A stretch of 64,000 bases of DNA. Source: Amyelois transitella (lineage: Eukaryota; Arthropoda; Insecta; Lepidoptera; Pyralidae). The translations under genes were made by a program, and so were the position numbers. The notes beneath the pieces are model-generated. The model ran no database searches, was not told the origin of the DNA, and saw only the letters and a list, made by a program, of their open reading frames with translations. The stretch covers positions 2,034,001 through 2,098,000 of the forward strand of contig NC_083512.1 of assembly GCF_032362555.1 (NCBI RefSeq), in the 5' to 3' direction. Shown in pieces: positions 47,837 to 59,508 of this stretch; the stretch's first letter is position 1, and each line of letters starts with the position of its first letter.

Positions 47837-49379
47837 CCATAGACAAATGAAAAAAAACTTCTGCGTGTTAACAATATTCTACTTAACAATCGTTTGAAAT
47901 TATCTGAAATATTGACTTTGTTGGATTTTCCCATAGAATTTCAAACTATGTTTTTATTAAGTTTATATTATAAACTATTAAAAAGTATAAAAAAAATTCT
48001 TACATACGATAAGTTAACATTTTTCATTTGTACTTTTTACAGTGTGTAAATACCTGGCCTTAATCAATTCAGGGAGCGAATAAATGTAAAGGTCTTTTTA
48101 TACTGGACGTAGTATTAGCCACGTGATACCTACGCAGTTACTCGTTCCTGTCTTTCGTTACGTTTAAAGGCATTTCAATGGAGTTCAATGACCTGTGCGT
48201 GGCAAACTGGAGTAATAGTGCTGGTCATAGGCTAAATTATTTATGTCCTGTGTGACCACAGACAATCTAGCCAGACCTCAGCTGCTAGACTTCGTGAGTT
48301 TTAATGTGATAGCTGGTGCGACAAATGAACCCTGTTTCGAAAATTACTTATTCAGGATTTTTTTTTCTAGCTGTGCCCGCGATTTCGTCCGCGTGGAATA
48401 GTTATTTTAGGCGTCATTGAAGCCCTCAAGGATTAATAATTTCCCCCGTTTATTTCCACATTTTCCATTATTTCTTCACTCCTAATAGTTGCAGCGTGAT
48501 GTTATATAGCCTAAAGCCTTCCTCAATAAATGGTCTATTCAACTCAAAAATAATTTTTCAATTCGATCCAGTAGTTCCTGAGATTAGCGCGTTCAAACAA
48601 ACAAACAAACTCTTCAGCTTTATAATATTAGTATAGATTTTCAATTGTATTTCTTCTTATTTGTGATTATAAAAGATATTCATAAAAAAAATCGAAAAAG
48701 AAATTTCCTCTAAAGCACCACCTAGAGGCAGCGGGCCCTATATGCTGGGAGCATTTCCCCGCTGAATAGCCAGACTTATTCTATGAGAAAAGAAGGCTCT
48801 CGGTTTATCGATTAAGACCCACTTTCAAAGAAAAAATCCCCATGGAAATTCCTCCAAAAAACACTTCATATTGAGATAATGATAATATAAGAGACCACAG
48901 TCAATGGCTTGATATTGCCAAAGTAGTTTTGATAAGTTAAAATATAAATTTGATTTTTTACTAATTTGTGCCGTGTGGTTCCCGGCACCAATACCAAAAA
49001 TAATAGGACCACTCCATCTTTTTCCCATGAATGTCGCAAAAGGCGACTAAGGGATAGGCCTATAAAATTGGGATTCTTCTTTAAGCGACGGGCTAGAAAT
49101 CTGACACTGTATGAATCTCAATTTTATCATTAAGCAAAACTGCTAAACGTGGTCTATCAGTCTTTCAAGACTGCTAGCTCTGTCTACCTCGCGAGGGATA
49201 TAGACGTGATTATATGTATGTATGTATGTATGTAAATTTTTAATCCGCTACGTCAAACCCAAGGACGCCAAATTATACAGTCAATCAGTCACTCCATTCC
49301 ATTGTTCAATGCTTACAATAACTCCTGCAGTAATAATAAACTCGCAAGTTATTTTGACAGACAGACAAACATTTTAATA

Positions 49380-49540
49380 TCGTATTAATATAGATACGCG
49401 CGATGAATGTATGCAGTAAGCGCGGCGGGCGCGAGTCGAAAGCACGCGTGTGTCCTTAACTTTATAAAATCAGTGATGTAGTGTGAAACGAACTTTATAA
49501 TTTCGAACGGAAAATTGGAATTCAATTGTGAGTTTAAAAA
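49380..49540 (+). promoter_or_regulatory. Candidate promoter and non-coding first exon of the V-ATPase a gene
   Basis: A GC-rich island in AT-rich DNA (CGCGGCGGGCGCGAG near 49420-49435), followed by unique sequence ending TTCAATT before a strong GTGAGT donor at 49528. It lies 4.3 kb upstream of the coding exon, on the same strand. The position and composition fit a 5'-UTR exon; no transcript evidence is available. Confidence 0.35.
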
Positions 49541-51209
49541 GACAGGTTTGTATTTTTTTGTTTTTTTTTTTTTAATTGCTTGACTGTTTTGTCTATACTT
49601 TATGGAACTTTTAAACTTCATTGATAATATCAAACAACAATCGATAACCGGGCCAAGTGTTTACGTTTCCGAAAATAAAACGGGATTCGTTTCAAAATAA
49701 ATACGAATTGAGATTAAATAGACATTTAAATATGAAAATTACTGTCGCTTAAAAGCTATTTTAATTACATTTATATATGTTTGTGTGTATTGTGTAAATT
49801 CTAGAATTATCGTTTTGATCCTGATCACATTTAACGGTACGTTTAAATAAAATAATACACAATTCCCTCAAAAAAAGATAAAATGCACAATTTTTTTTAT
49901 TATTTATTTACTTAAAATTTTATCAACTACGTACTTACAACAAATTTAACAAAAAAAAATTATAAATTTATCTATGACGTACAGTTAAGATCAATGGTGA
50001 TTGAACCAGTTTTGATAAGAAATGCGCTATGGTTCTATTTGGAATGGGTCCAGGTATAAAAATACAATGCCTAGTGCCGTCCCGCTGCAAATCGCCGGGT
50101 GATAGTCACGCTGTTAGGTCCAATTCACACTGACTGCGTTTTGAATGCACGAAATCCGCATGCGCCATAGAAATCGAAAAATAATAAGTGATCAAATTAA
50201 ACGTCTCACCATACTTTAATGAAATATTTGTTAAATTTTTAGCAAAGCTTCGAATTTATTGCAAAAAAAATTGAATTACATACGTTTTTCCTGTAAATGC
50301 GTAAGAATATTGGCAATATATAATATATTTTTATATATACATATTATATATTTTTATTATATATATAATTAGATTTTACAATAGAACGAAATCAACTATT
50401 TTTTACTTAGATTCAATATTGAACATTGGTCTAGACTGCATTTATTCGACCAAAAACTTTGGCAAATTTTTTATCACATAAGTACCTAATGACTTAAGCG
50501 AATACTGAGCTTTGAATCAAATATGTAGCTGTATGTGTATGTCTTCTTCCTGCGCGGTGCAACCCCTTCCGGTGCCGCCTGGATCCCAGCACCAAGAGAA
50601 AAAAGAATATGACTACTCCATCTGTCATCATCATCATCTAAGAGATAGGTTTATAAACTGGGGATATAGGCGATTAGCTAGCCTACCTCGATGGCGGAAG
50701 ATGATACATACATATATTCAGGTCTATATCACTTGCGGGGTAGACAGAGCCAGCAGTCTTGAAATGGCTGTTTGTCTTAATGGTAGAATTGAGATTCAAA
50801 AAGTGACAGGTTGCTAGCCCATCGCCTAAAAGAAGAATCTCAAGTTTATAAGCCTACCCCTTAGTCGCCTTTTCTATTGGTGCCGAGAACCACACGGCAG
50901 CTATATTTTCAACATAAAATAAAAATATTTCACAATAAATACAATCTCTGACATTTTTACCTTACAAACAAAACCATGGCAACCGTTGCTATGACTTATA
51001 TGAAGAGGGTTGCCTACATCTGTAAACTTTCTATCCACATCGCGTCCCCGTCTGTATAATTCGAGCCTTATCAGTCGACGGCGGGCTCAAATATTATTGT
51101 GATAACAATGATAGCTGGCGGATTGGTTCTGAATAGAAAATTGTGCCGCGTAATCTCAGGAGCATTGAGGATAGAGCAATGACCTCTTGAAACGCAAACT
51201 GCACAATTA

Positions 51210-51466
51210 TACATACATATGGTCACGTCTATATCCCTTGCAGGGTAGACAGAGCTAACAGTCTTGAAAAGACTTAATGGCCACGTTTAGCTATTTGACT
51301 TAATGATAGAATTGAGATTCAAATAGTGACAGGTTGCTAGCCCATCGCCCAAAAAAAGAATCCCAAGTTTGTAAGCCTATCCCTTAGTCGCCTTTTACGA
51401 CATCCATGGGAAAGAGATGGAGTGGTCCTATTATTTTTTGTATTGGTGCCGGGAACCACACGGCAC
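51210..51466 (-). repeat. Family B element with 9-bp target duplication
   Basis: Complete copy near the consensus, flanked on both sides by CACAATTAT, so it is a retroposed unit with defined ends. Confidence 0.85.
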
Positions 51467-51925
51467 ACACAATTATATATCGCCCGAATATAAATACATA
51501 CATAAATCTTAAAAAACTATAACTTAATAACTGACATTTCCTTCCGAAGGTAATCAAAAAATATAGGTAATACGCTTCTTGTACATGCCTTTGTATGTAG
51601 GCAAGTGTGTCAGAGAGCCAGGTAAAGTCAATTAAAGGTTATGCCACAAGAAAATCTGGATAAAAGTAGACCATAATCCTGTGACTGGTCGCTTGTCTAC
51701 CGTGTGCTAATAGACTCCTGTCTTCTATAGGTATTAAAACCTTTGGTATTAACCCCCGACCTAATAAAAGTGTAATCTATACTAATATTATAAATGGCAC
51801 AACTTGGTAATTCCTATGCATGTACAGCTGTTAGCAAAAAAAATTAATTGACAAGCGAGTACCTAAGGAGTTTCTAAAATTTCTACAATTTATAAGAGGG
51901 AGTTTTTAATTTAAAACATTTTTAT

Positions 51926-52222
51926 ATGAGCTTGACCGAATTTTATGTTAAATATTTTTTATGCATATTTTTTTTGTTGCTTGTTCTTCATTCCTTTCAT
52001 GTTTGGTTTGTATTTGTACAAAAAAATTCTATTCTCTTAAAAGAGGTGGTTTTTCATTTTAGGCAAGATTTTTTAATGAGCTTAACCGGATTTTCTGTCG
52101 TATATTTTTTATGTATTTCTATTTTTCTTTTTGTCCCTTTTGTTTTTCATTTTTTTCATGTTTGGTTACCTAATATTCAATGTAGATTACAATCTCATCA
52201 CAATAATAATGTATTAATGTGA
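51926..52222 (+). repeat. Imperfect 150-bp tandem duplication with an open frame
   Basis: Unit 1 opens ATGAGCTTGACCGAATTTTA (51926), unit 2 ATGAGCTTAACCGGATTTT (52076); both end near TTTCATGTTTGGTT. The spanning 98-codon frame is Phe/Leu/Ile-rich because the DNA is T-rich; I do not call it a gene. Confidence 0.6.
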
Positions 52223-53805
52223 TACTGGCACTTGAAGACCACTTATAACGCCCATTGACTTTTAAGTAGGTTAAATGATAATAATGTGTTTGATGTACCT
52301 AAACTCACGTACTGCTGAACTGAGTGCAATGTCTGGTTATAAAAAAAACGGTAGAATTGAGAACCTCCTTCTTGAAGTCGGTTAAAAATACTAGCTTTTA
52401 CCAACAGCTCCACTCGCGTGATTATAAAAATAAAGCGGAAAGAATAGAATAGATTTATTCATAACTACTACCGCTTCCAAAGCGCATGTGTAGAAGAAGC
52501 GGCGGAACAAACTACACTGCAACAAAGAGAAATGTGACTCCTATTTCACCTCAGGTCCTGAGGCATAGTTGCACAGGGCGTAACAGACATATGAGAGGAA
52601 ATAGAGATATATTGATTGATGCCGTGTGGTTCCCGGCACCAATACAAAAAAGAATAGGACCACTAAATCACTTTCCCATGGATGTCCTAAAAGGCGACTA
52701 AGGGATAGGCTTAACTTATAAACTTGGGATTCTTTTTTAGGCGATGGGCTAGCAACCTATCACTATTTGAAACTCAATTCAATCATTAAGCCAAATAGCT
52801 GAACGTGGCCATTCAGTCTTTTCAAGACCATTGGCTCTGTCTAGCCCACAAGGGATATAGACGTGATTATGTATGTATAGCGAGATACGAGTATATTTAC
52901 GTTCCTATGAAACAGCATCGGTTTGTCAGTCAAATCACGCGCCTGGTTCTGGCAGAGTTCAAAGTCTGCGATAAACACAAAATACATATATGTACAAAAA
53001 CAAAACATTAAATATACTATTCCCGTTCCAGACTTGATCCAGTTTCAAGCCATTAAATAAATGGTATCTTTAATTGAAATAACGACAATCGTCGTTGGCC
53101 TCAATTGCAAAAGATGTCCATATCCTAACTCTAATGAATATGACTTTGAAATGGATGTAAGGATTTTTTTTATGAATAGGAAAAAAAGTACTTTATTTTT
53201 GTTATTATGTTGAATGTGTTTGACCTCTGTCCGCTTTATGGGAGATGATATCTTAATACCACACGTCATTTCTGTAATGTTTATGCGCTTTTTTTTTATT
53301 ATAAGTACTTACTTTTGATAACACTTAAGATTTACATCTAACTATTTTTTAACTACTAGATTACAGCTAAAATGGCTTGGATAAAAGAATTTTACAAAAT
53401 ATAGACTTCTAAAACTTAAAAAAAAGGATGGGATCCTTCTCTTTCCCGTGGATGTCGTAAAAGGCGAGTAAGGGACAGGCTTATAAACTTGGGATTCTTC
53501 TTTTAGGCGATGGGCTAGCAACCTGTCACTATTTGAATATCAATTTTATCATTAAGCCAAACAACTGAACGTGGCCTATCAGTCTTTTTAAGACTGTTGG
53601 CTCTGTCTACCCCGCAAGGGTTAAAACGTGATTATATGTATGTATCCCTTAGTTGCCTTTTACGACATCCATGGGGTATATATTGAATGGTTCTATTCTA
53701 AAGTGCAGAAAACTACACGTCACTTTACAATATTAGTAAGTACCCATAAATAGTTATGGATAAATGGTGTTGCCAATGTTTTAACATTGTTGCAGGTCAT
53801 CAACC

Positions 53806-53922
53806 ATGGGTGGAATGTTTCGGAGCGAAGAGATGGTGCTGTGCCAGCTGTTCGTGCAGCCTGAAGCTGCTTACGTGTCAATGTATGAGCTCGGGGAAGC
53901 CGGTATAGCGCAGTTTAGAGAT
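53806..53922 (+). CDS. V-type proton ATPase subunit a (116 kDa), first coding exon
   Basis: Integral V0 subunit of the vacuolar proton pump; it carries the proton half-channels and docks V1. Only the first 39 codons are here. The exon starts after GTTGCAG (acceptor at 53794-53795), has a 10-nt leader, then ACCATGG, and ends GAT before GTAAGT. The peptide starts MGGMFRSEEMVLCQLFVQ and continues through AAYVSMYELGEAGIAQFRD. The pattern MG-LFRSEEM-L-QLF-Q-EAAY---ELGE-G--QFRD is the hallmark N-terminus of this family. The expected next block (LNPDVNAFQRKF-like) was not seen to the right edge, so intron 1 exceeds 10 kb. The acceptor just before the ATG implies at least one upstream non-coding exon. 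Which insect isoform this is cannot be told from 39 residues. Confidence 0.9.
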
Positions 53923-54719
53923 GTAAGTCTATCGCAGGATACGAAGATTGAATAAATATAAATAAATAAATATATACGGGACAAATTACACAGATTGAGT
54001 TAGCCTCGAAGTAAGTTCGAAACTTGTGTTACGAGATACTAACTCAACGATACTATATTTTATAATAAATACGTATATAGATAAACATATCCGCTAGAGG
54101 GCGCTAAATACCAAACATCTACAGTGTTACGCTCGTACGAAAAATAAACTTTAAAATTGTTTTGCCGACGCTTTTGTGACAGTACTAAGTTTACCCATAT
54201 AGCTATACCTGAAACCTGGTGGACAGTGTGTGTAGGTGATCATAGAAACGGAAAACTGATGTAATAAGTGAAATGCAAATAACCTAACCTGTGAGTGACT
54301 GATACTGGTGTACTGTTGGGTGGCTCCCGTCGAGCTGACTTTGTGAACAAACATCAATAGTGATTAATTTTCACGCTTACGAAGCTTATGTGAACAGATT
54401 ATTTGCGCATAATAGCGAATTATCCTTATCTGTTTTTGCAAGTCATATCGACTTTCTTAGAAAGGCCATTCGCACGAACTAGATGGCACCACCAGCTTTG
54501 TGCTTTAAGCATCCTACAATTTGATTCTTGCACTCGCACAGCTTCCCAATAATCCGATGCGCTTTCGCTGGGTGGCTCCACGGGTCTCTCACCAATAGAT
54601 GTCACTACTTTATTGTTTCGTAATTGTAAACAATACTAAGTTCTTATCTAATTGAAAATACAATTATATATAAATATATATATTATTTTGTTGCTTCCTG
54701 TTATTTCTTACTATTCAGA

Positions 54720-55817
54720 ATGGACTGTAAAGGCTGCTGCAGAATAATAGACCATAATGACAATCATCTGGCATGTTGCATATGTAAAGGAAAGTTTCAT
54801 AGTGATTGTCTGAACATAAAAAAAGATCATTTTCTGTCTCTTTCTAATGATTGTCGCGACAGATGGAGCTGTCCTGAGTGCTCAAATGTAACGAGAAGAA
54901 AAGGGTCATATCTAAATACCCCAGTGAGACAACACCAAATCCCGTCGTCTGACAATACACTCATGGACGTCTCCTCTGAATTATTTGACCATGAAAAGTC
55001 TCCTACGAGTGACAAATTCAGTCAACTATTGGAAACAATTAACCAGTGGCGTACTGATATCAATGCCAACATGTCAGCCATTAGAGTCGAGTTACATACT
55101 AGTCTTGGTGAAATTAAAACCGAAATTATGACTCTCAGACAAGACTATATCTCACTTAAAACTACTGTCAACACCATGGATACCGAGTTGAAATCCTTGA
55201 AATATTCAGTCCAAGTACAATCTGAAGAGCATAGCAGCCTTGCAAGGCGGGTCGATGAACTATCAAAAACTGCTGACGAGCAGACCTGCCAAGTGGTTTC
55301 ACAGTTCGAGCATAAGATCGACGCCTTGGAACAACAAGCCAGGCAGTGCAACATCGAAATATGCAACATACCAGAGCGTCGCAACGAGGACTTGATGGGC
55401 ATCGTCAACGCCATAGGCGACGCTATTAAATCACAGGTCACTCAACGCGATATTGTGTCCGTCCACCGTGTCCCACACGCCCAGCAGGGAGGCAGGCAGC
55501 CTAAGAATATTATCGTGAAATTTTTAACACGTTTACAGCGAGATAATTTTCTGAGTAACTTCCGCAGGATTAAGTCGTTGAGTACAGACAAAGTTGGTAT
55601 ACCCGGAACTCCTTCTACAATATTTATCAACGAGCACCTCACTTTGCAAAGGAAGCAGTTATTTCGTAAATGCCGTGAGGCCGCCAGGGAGCATCACTTC
55701 AAGTATGTGTGGATTAAAAACGCCACAATACTTATGCGGGAGCGAGACGATAGCCCAGCCCTCGCGGTCCGAGGAGAAGTCGACCTCACTCGGATTTTAT
55801 CAACAAAAAACGTCTAA
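54720..55817 (+). CDS. LINE ORF1 (PHD-finger nucleic-acid-binding protein)
   Basis: 365 aa, ATG to TAA, intact. Residues 3-54 form a C4HC3 finger: C3, C6, C19, C22, H27, C30, C51 and C54, with WSCPEC at the end. Residues about 110-200 are heptad-rich and likely coiled coil (trimer or dimer forming, as in other ORF1 proteins). The C-terminal part (about 205-365) resembles the RRM/CTD-like domain of L1 ORF1 and baculovirus FP proteins (NIEICNIPE, VHRVP, KNIIVKF). Known role of the class: binds element RNA and chaperones it in the RNP. ORF2 starts 413 nt downstream. Confidence 0.85.
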   Translation: MDCKGCCRIIDHNDNHLACCICKGKFHSDCLNIKKDHFLSLSNDCRDRWSCPECSNVTRRKGSYLNTPVRQHQIPSSDNTLMDVSSELFDHEKSPTSDKFSQLLETINQWRTDINANMSAIRVELHTSLGEIKTEIMTLRQDYISLKTTVNTMDTELKSLKYSVQVQSEEHSSLARRVDELSKTADEQTCQVVSQFEHKIDALEQQARQCNIEICNIPERRNEDLMGIVNAIGDAIKSQVTQRDIVSVHRVPHAQQGGRQPKNIIVKFLTRLQRDNFLSNFRRIKSLSTDKVGIPGTPSTIFINEHLTLQRKQLFRKCREAAREHHFKYVWIKNATILMRERDDSPALAVRGEVDLTRILSTKNV

Positions 55818-56230
55818 TCTACACCCAGTTGATGTTACTTTTTTCTCATTCCACCTAGCTTTATTTTATTTTGCATTTTTCTTATTTTTAAACAACTTTT
55901 TTTGCAACAGCCTGTTGACACGTCACGCAGTTGCATTTAATTTTTGTGTAGTTTCCTTAGTCGGTTTTTATTACAGATTTTTCCATTCCAACTATTTTTA
56001 TAGTGCAACAGTATCGATGTGTAATTCGCCTTACTTTTATATCACCTCATTTTATCGCCTACATGGCACAAACTTGGGCGCCTCCCGTATGTTATCTTTA
56101 CACTTTTATAACTGTACATCAATCATAAGCAATATTTCTATGGACATAGACTATAAATTTAACCTGACGGCACAGCATACGTACTTAATACTTTTAATTA
56201 TATATGTAGATATTGTTTTACGGTTTGACT

Positions 56231-58930
56231 ATGGATAACTCAGTTAACAAAAAGAATTTGTCTATCTATTATCAAAACTGTGGAGGTTTTCGAACTAAGC
56301 TTTATACTTTATATATGAATATTTTATTAAACGCTTACGATATCATAATACTGTCTGAAACTTGGTTAACACCCGATATTGACAGTACCGAATTCATAGA
56401 CCCACGTTATGCGGTATTCCGATTGGACCGAGATCGTGTTGCTACAGGCAAGCAGGACGGTGGTGGAGTGTTGGTGGCTGTACTTCGGAGCCTTAGACCC
56501 ACCTTAGCATATTCATCTGACCTAGACCCTTCCCAACTAAGTAGGATAGAACATATCATAGTGGAAATACCTAGTTTAAACAACAAAAATAAACATATGA
56601 TTAGTGCAGCATATATTCCGCCTCAGACGCCAGCGGATATGTATGAGCTCCACTTTGACAAATTAGAGAATATTCTTACGTCATCGGACGTCGACAGCTA
56701 TTTTATAGTTGGAGACTACAACATGCCCGAAATCAAATGGATGTCTGCTTCTTTGCCTATTTCTATTAATGGAGCCCCCGTTACTTTTAATCCTGAGGGC
56801 GCATCTACCAGGTGTTCCTTACTTGTTAATCTAATGTCAGTTCTCGAAGTCTCACAATACAACGGTTTCCTGAATGGACTTGGCAGGATTCTAGACTTAT
56901 TTTTGTCTAATATTCCATCGTCACTGCACACTGTCAGCCCTCTACTATCTAGCCAATCTCACCACCCTCCATTTATAGCCTATTTTTCCGTCAGTCATGT
57001 AGAGGATACTATGAAAAAACGTCCTAATACCAAATACAATTTTCATAAGGCAGATTATAACCTAATCAACTCTGCTATTAAAAAAACGGACTGGAATGCT
57101 TTATTGGACGATCTTCCCTCAGAAATGGCCCTCGAAGTTTTTATGAACACTCTGGATAAACTAATAAAAGAGTATACCCCTTTATCAAATACCAGGTGCA
57201 CTTCTTATCCCATATGGTTTACTCCCAAGTTGATCAGACTTTGCAAAAAGAAAGAAAAGGCCTGGGTGAAGTGGAAAAAATACAAAAATCAAATTGACTA
57301 TGAAGTATTCTCTCAATACAGAAAAGAGTTCAAATTATTGTGTGATGAGTGTTATTTAAAATATATCAACTCAGTTGAGGACAATATTACGACTAATGTG
57401 AAATACTTTTGGACATATATAGCTAATCGTAAATCTAAATCTAATATACCTCCCAAGATGCATTATAAGGATGTAAAAACAAATGACCCTGAAACTGTAT
57501 GCAATATGTTCTCAGATTTTTTTCAATCTGTCTTTGAACCCTCTTCACTCAGACCTAATCAACGGCTGGCTCTCAATAACCTGAGCAATGATGATACTCT
57601 TATAACTAATATTCGGCTAGGTGAATCTGATATCATGAAAGAACTGCAGTTACTTGATATTTCAAAGGGTCCTGGTCCTGATGGTCTTCCTCCCATTTTG
57701 TTCAAAAATACCGCCAAATATATATGCCGACCGCTTTGTATAATTTATAATAAATGTTTGGATGAAGGCGTGTTTCCTGAAATATGGAAACACGCTAACA
57801 TAACTCCTATCCATAAAAGTGGTCCCAAACACGACTGCGAAAATTACAGACCCATCTCTATATTATGTACGCTGGCGAAATTATTTGAACGACTAGTTCA
57901 CAACATAATCTATTCCATTCTACATAAAGCCATAATCCAAGAACAGCACGGTTTCGTCAAAAAAAGATCCACTGCATCAAATTTGATTGTTTTTGCCAAC
58001 TTTTTATTTAAACATATGGATCGCGGTGTACAGGTTGACGTGGGTTACACGGATTTTAAGAAAGCTTTCGACAAAGTCGACCATGAACTGCTCCTAAACA
58101 GATTAGCCTTCAATGGAATCCGCGGAAATCTGCTGCGCTGGTTCGAGTCATACATCTCTAATAGATCTCAAAGAGTGGTTATCAATGGATATCAATCCAG
58201 AAGTGTCATTATCACTTCAGGAGTCCCTCAGGGATCTATATTGGGTCCTTTGCTATTTATAATTTTTATAAATGACATAGCACAATGTTTTCACCACTCT
58301 AAGTTTCTGCTCTATGCTGACGATCTCAAAGTTTACAAGGCAATTAGCAGTATAGATGACTGCATCCTTTTACAACAGGATCTTGATAGACTCTCGGCCT
58401 ATTGTCATGACAGCAAATTGCAGCTGAGCGTTAGTAAATGTAGCACGATAACTTTTACTAAAAATAAAAATGTAATAAACTTTCATTATAAATTAAATAA
58501 CACTAACCTAACTAAAGTGTCAGCCGTAAGAGACTTGGGTATTAATTTGGACTCAAAACTTTGCTTGGACACTCACATACAGAACATTGTTAATAATGCT
58601 TTTAAAATGTATGGCTTCGTTCTTCGCTCTTCCATTGAATTTAAAAGGACCTCCACATATCTCTACCTGTATAAAACTCTCATTCGCTCTCAACTTGAGT
58701 ATGCTGTGCCCATTTGGAACCCATATTACAACGAGTATAATGATGCTATCGAAAGAGTACAGAAAAAATTCCTAAAGGCTATGCATTATAGGTTTTCAAA
58801 CGGTACTTACCTTATCCTATACTACTTAAAAAATATAATATACTCTCACTCAGTAATAGACGTAAGTACCTTGAAGTATCTGCTCTACACAGAATTGTTA
58901 ACAACCTTTTTGACTGCACTGATATTGTGA
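56231..58930 (+). pseudogene. LINE ORF2 (endonuclease-reverse transcriptase), frameshifted near its C-terminus
   Basis: The first ATG is at 56231; the frame stays open to 58930 (899 aa). The N-terminal 230 residues are an APE-type endonuclease (YYQNCGG, SETWL, GDYNMP). The usual terminal SDH/DxxH block reads SQSHHPP, so one catalytic Asp may be missing. The RT carries GPGPDG, TDFKKAFDKVDH, SGVPQGSILGPLLF and the YADD box at 58313-58324. After about 58802 the frame stops resembling the family; the expected C-terminal tail continues in the next frame to the TAA at 59143-59145. This is best explained by a single-base loss near 58802-58804. The copy is therefore probably not autonomous, although it is young in appearance. 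Confidence 0.85.
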
Positions 58931-59508
58931 ATGGATTGTACTACGCTGTGCCCAGGAGTGCTGTGATGAGGGAGACTCGTACTCGTTCCCGTCCCCTGTT
59001 TGCAACAAGTTTGTGTCGCACGAACAGTGGACGGAGAGCCCCTCTTCGCCGTATGATGGAAACATACAATGTTGAATTTGTGGACATCGATATTCTTGCA
59101 TGTAATGTTGCTAAATTTAAAAATCTAATTCTTAAAAAGCTATAATTTAATTTATTTTAAGGCCAAAATTTCGTTATTTAATTAGTAAGTTTTTAAAGTA
59201 ACTTCCTATTTAGTTTAAAATGTCTTAATGTAGTTAGTAGCCCCGATTTCTAGTGTAACTCTGTGAATAACGTTGTGGGCTACATTATTAGTAACACTTC
59301 TTATGTTTAAATTCTTATTTATCTGTATATAATGTAGCTGTTTGTTGTTCCAATAAATAAATAAAATAAAATAAAATAAAACATCCAAGACCCAGGCCAA
59401 TCAGAGAAAGTTCGTTTCTCATCATGCCCTGGCAGGGATTCGAACCCGGGACCTCCGGTGATACAGACAAGCGCACTACCGCTGCGCCACAGAGGCCGTC
59501 AATAAATA

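Larger units (their letters stand above)
47837..53795. other. Intergenic / presumed 5' region of the V-ATPase gene
   Basis: Family E 48369-48640 (+); family B 48965-49235 (+), opposed pair 50569-50700 (+) and 50704-50900 (-), 51210-51466 (- , flanked by CACAATTAT), 52618-52880 (+), 53425-53640 (+) and 53640-53725 (-). The GC-rich block at 49395-49527 is the only promoter-like part. About 52200-52400 holds a repeat with CCTCCTTCTTGAAGTCGG. The rest is AT-rich and unassigned. Confidence 0.55.
54089..59378 (+). mobile_element. Near full-length non-LTR retrotransposon (LINE), CR1/Jockey-like group
   Basis: About 5.3 kb: a 5' UTR of about 630 bp, ORF1 with a PHD-type zinc finger, ORF2 with endonuclease and reverse transcriptase, and a 3' end in (TAAAA)n-type repeats (59352-59378). 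It interrupts a family A SINE. The SINE reads up to GATAAACAT at 54088 and resumes at AAACATCCAAG near 59379, giving an AAACAT target duplication that is ambiguous with the A-rich tail. Clade assignment is from general appearance only. Confidence 0.88.
53959..59500 (-). mobile_element. Family A SINE interrupted by the LINE (host copy of the nested insertion)
   Basis: Halves at 53959-54088 (tail half) and 59379-59500 (tRNA-like head). Flanked by AATAAATA at 53951-53958 and 59501-59508, a clean target-site duplication. The head reads, on the minus strand, as a tRNA-like A box and B box. Confidence 0.88.

Noticed and set aside
55594..56238. 214-codon frame between LINE ORF1 and ORF2
   Set aside because: It is a shifted-frame shadow of the ORF1 end plus the AT-rich spacer, with a non-ATG opening.
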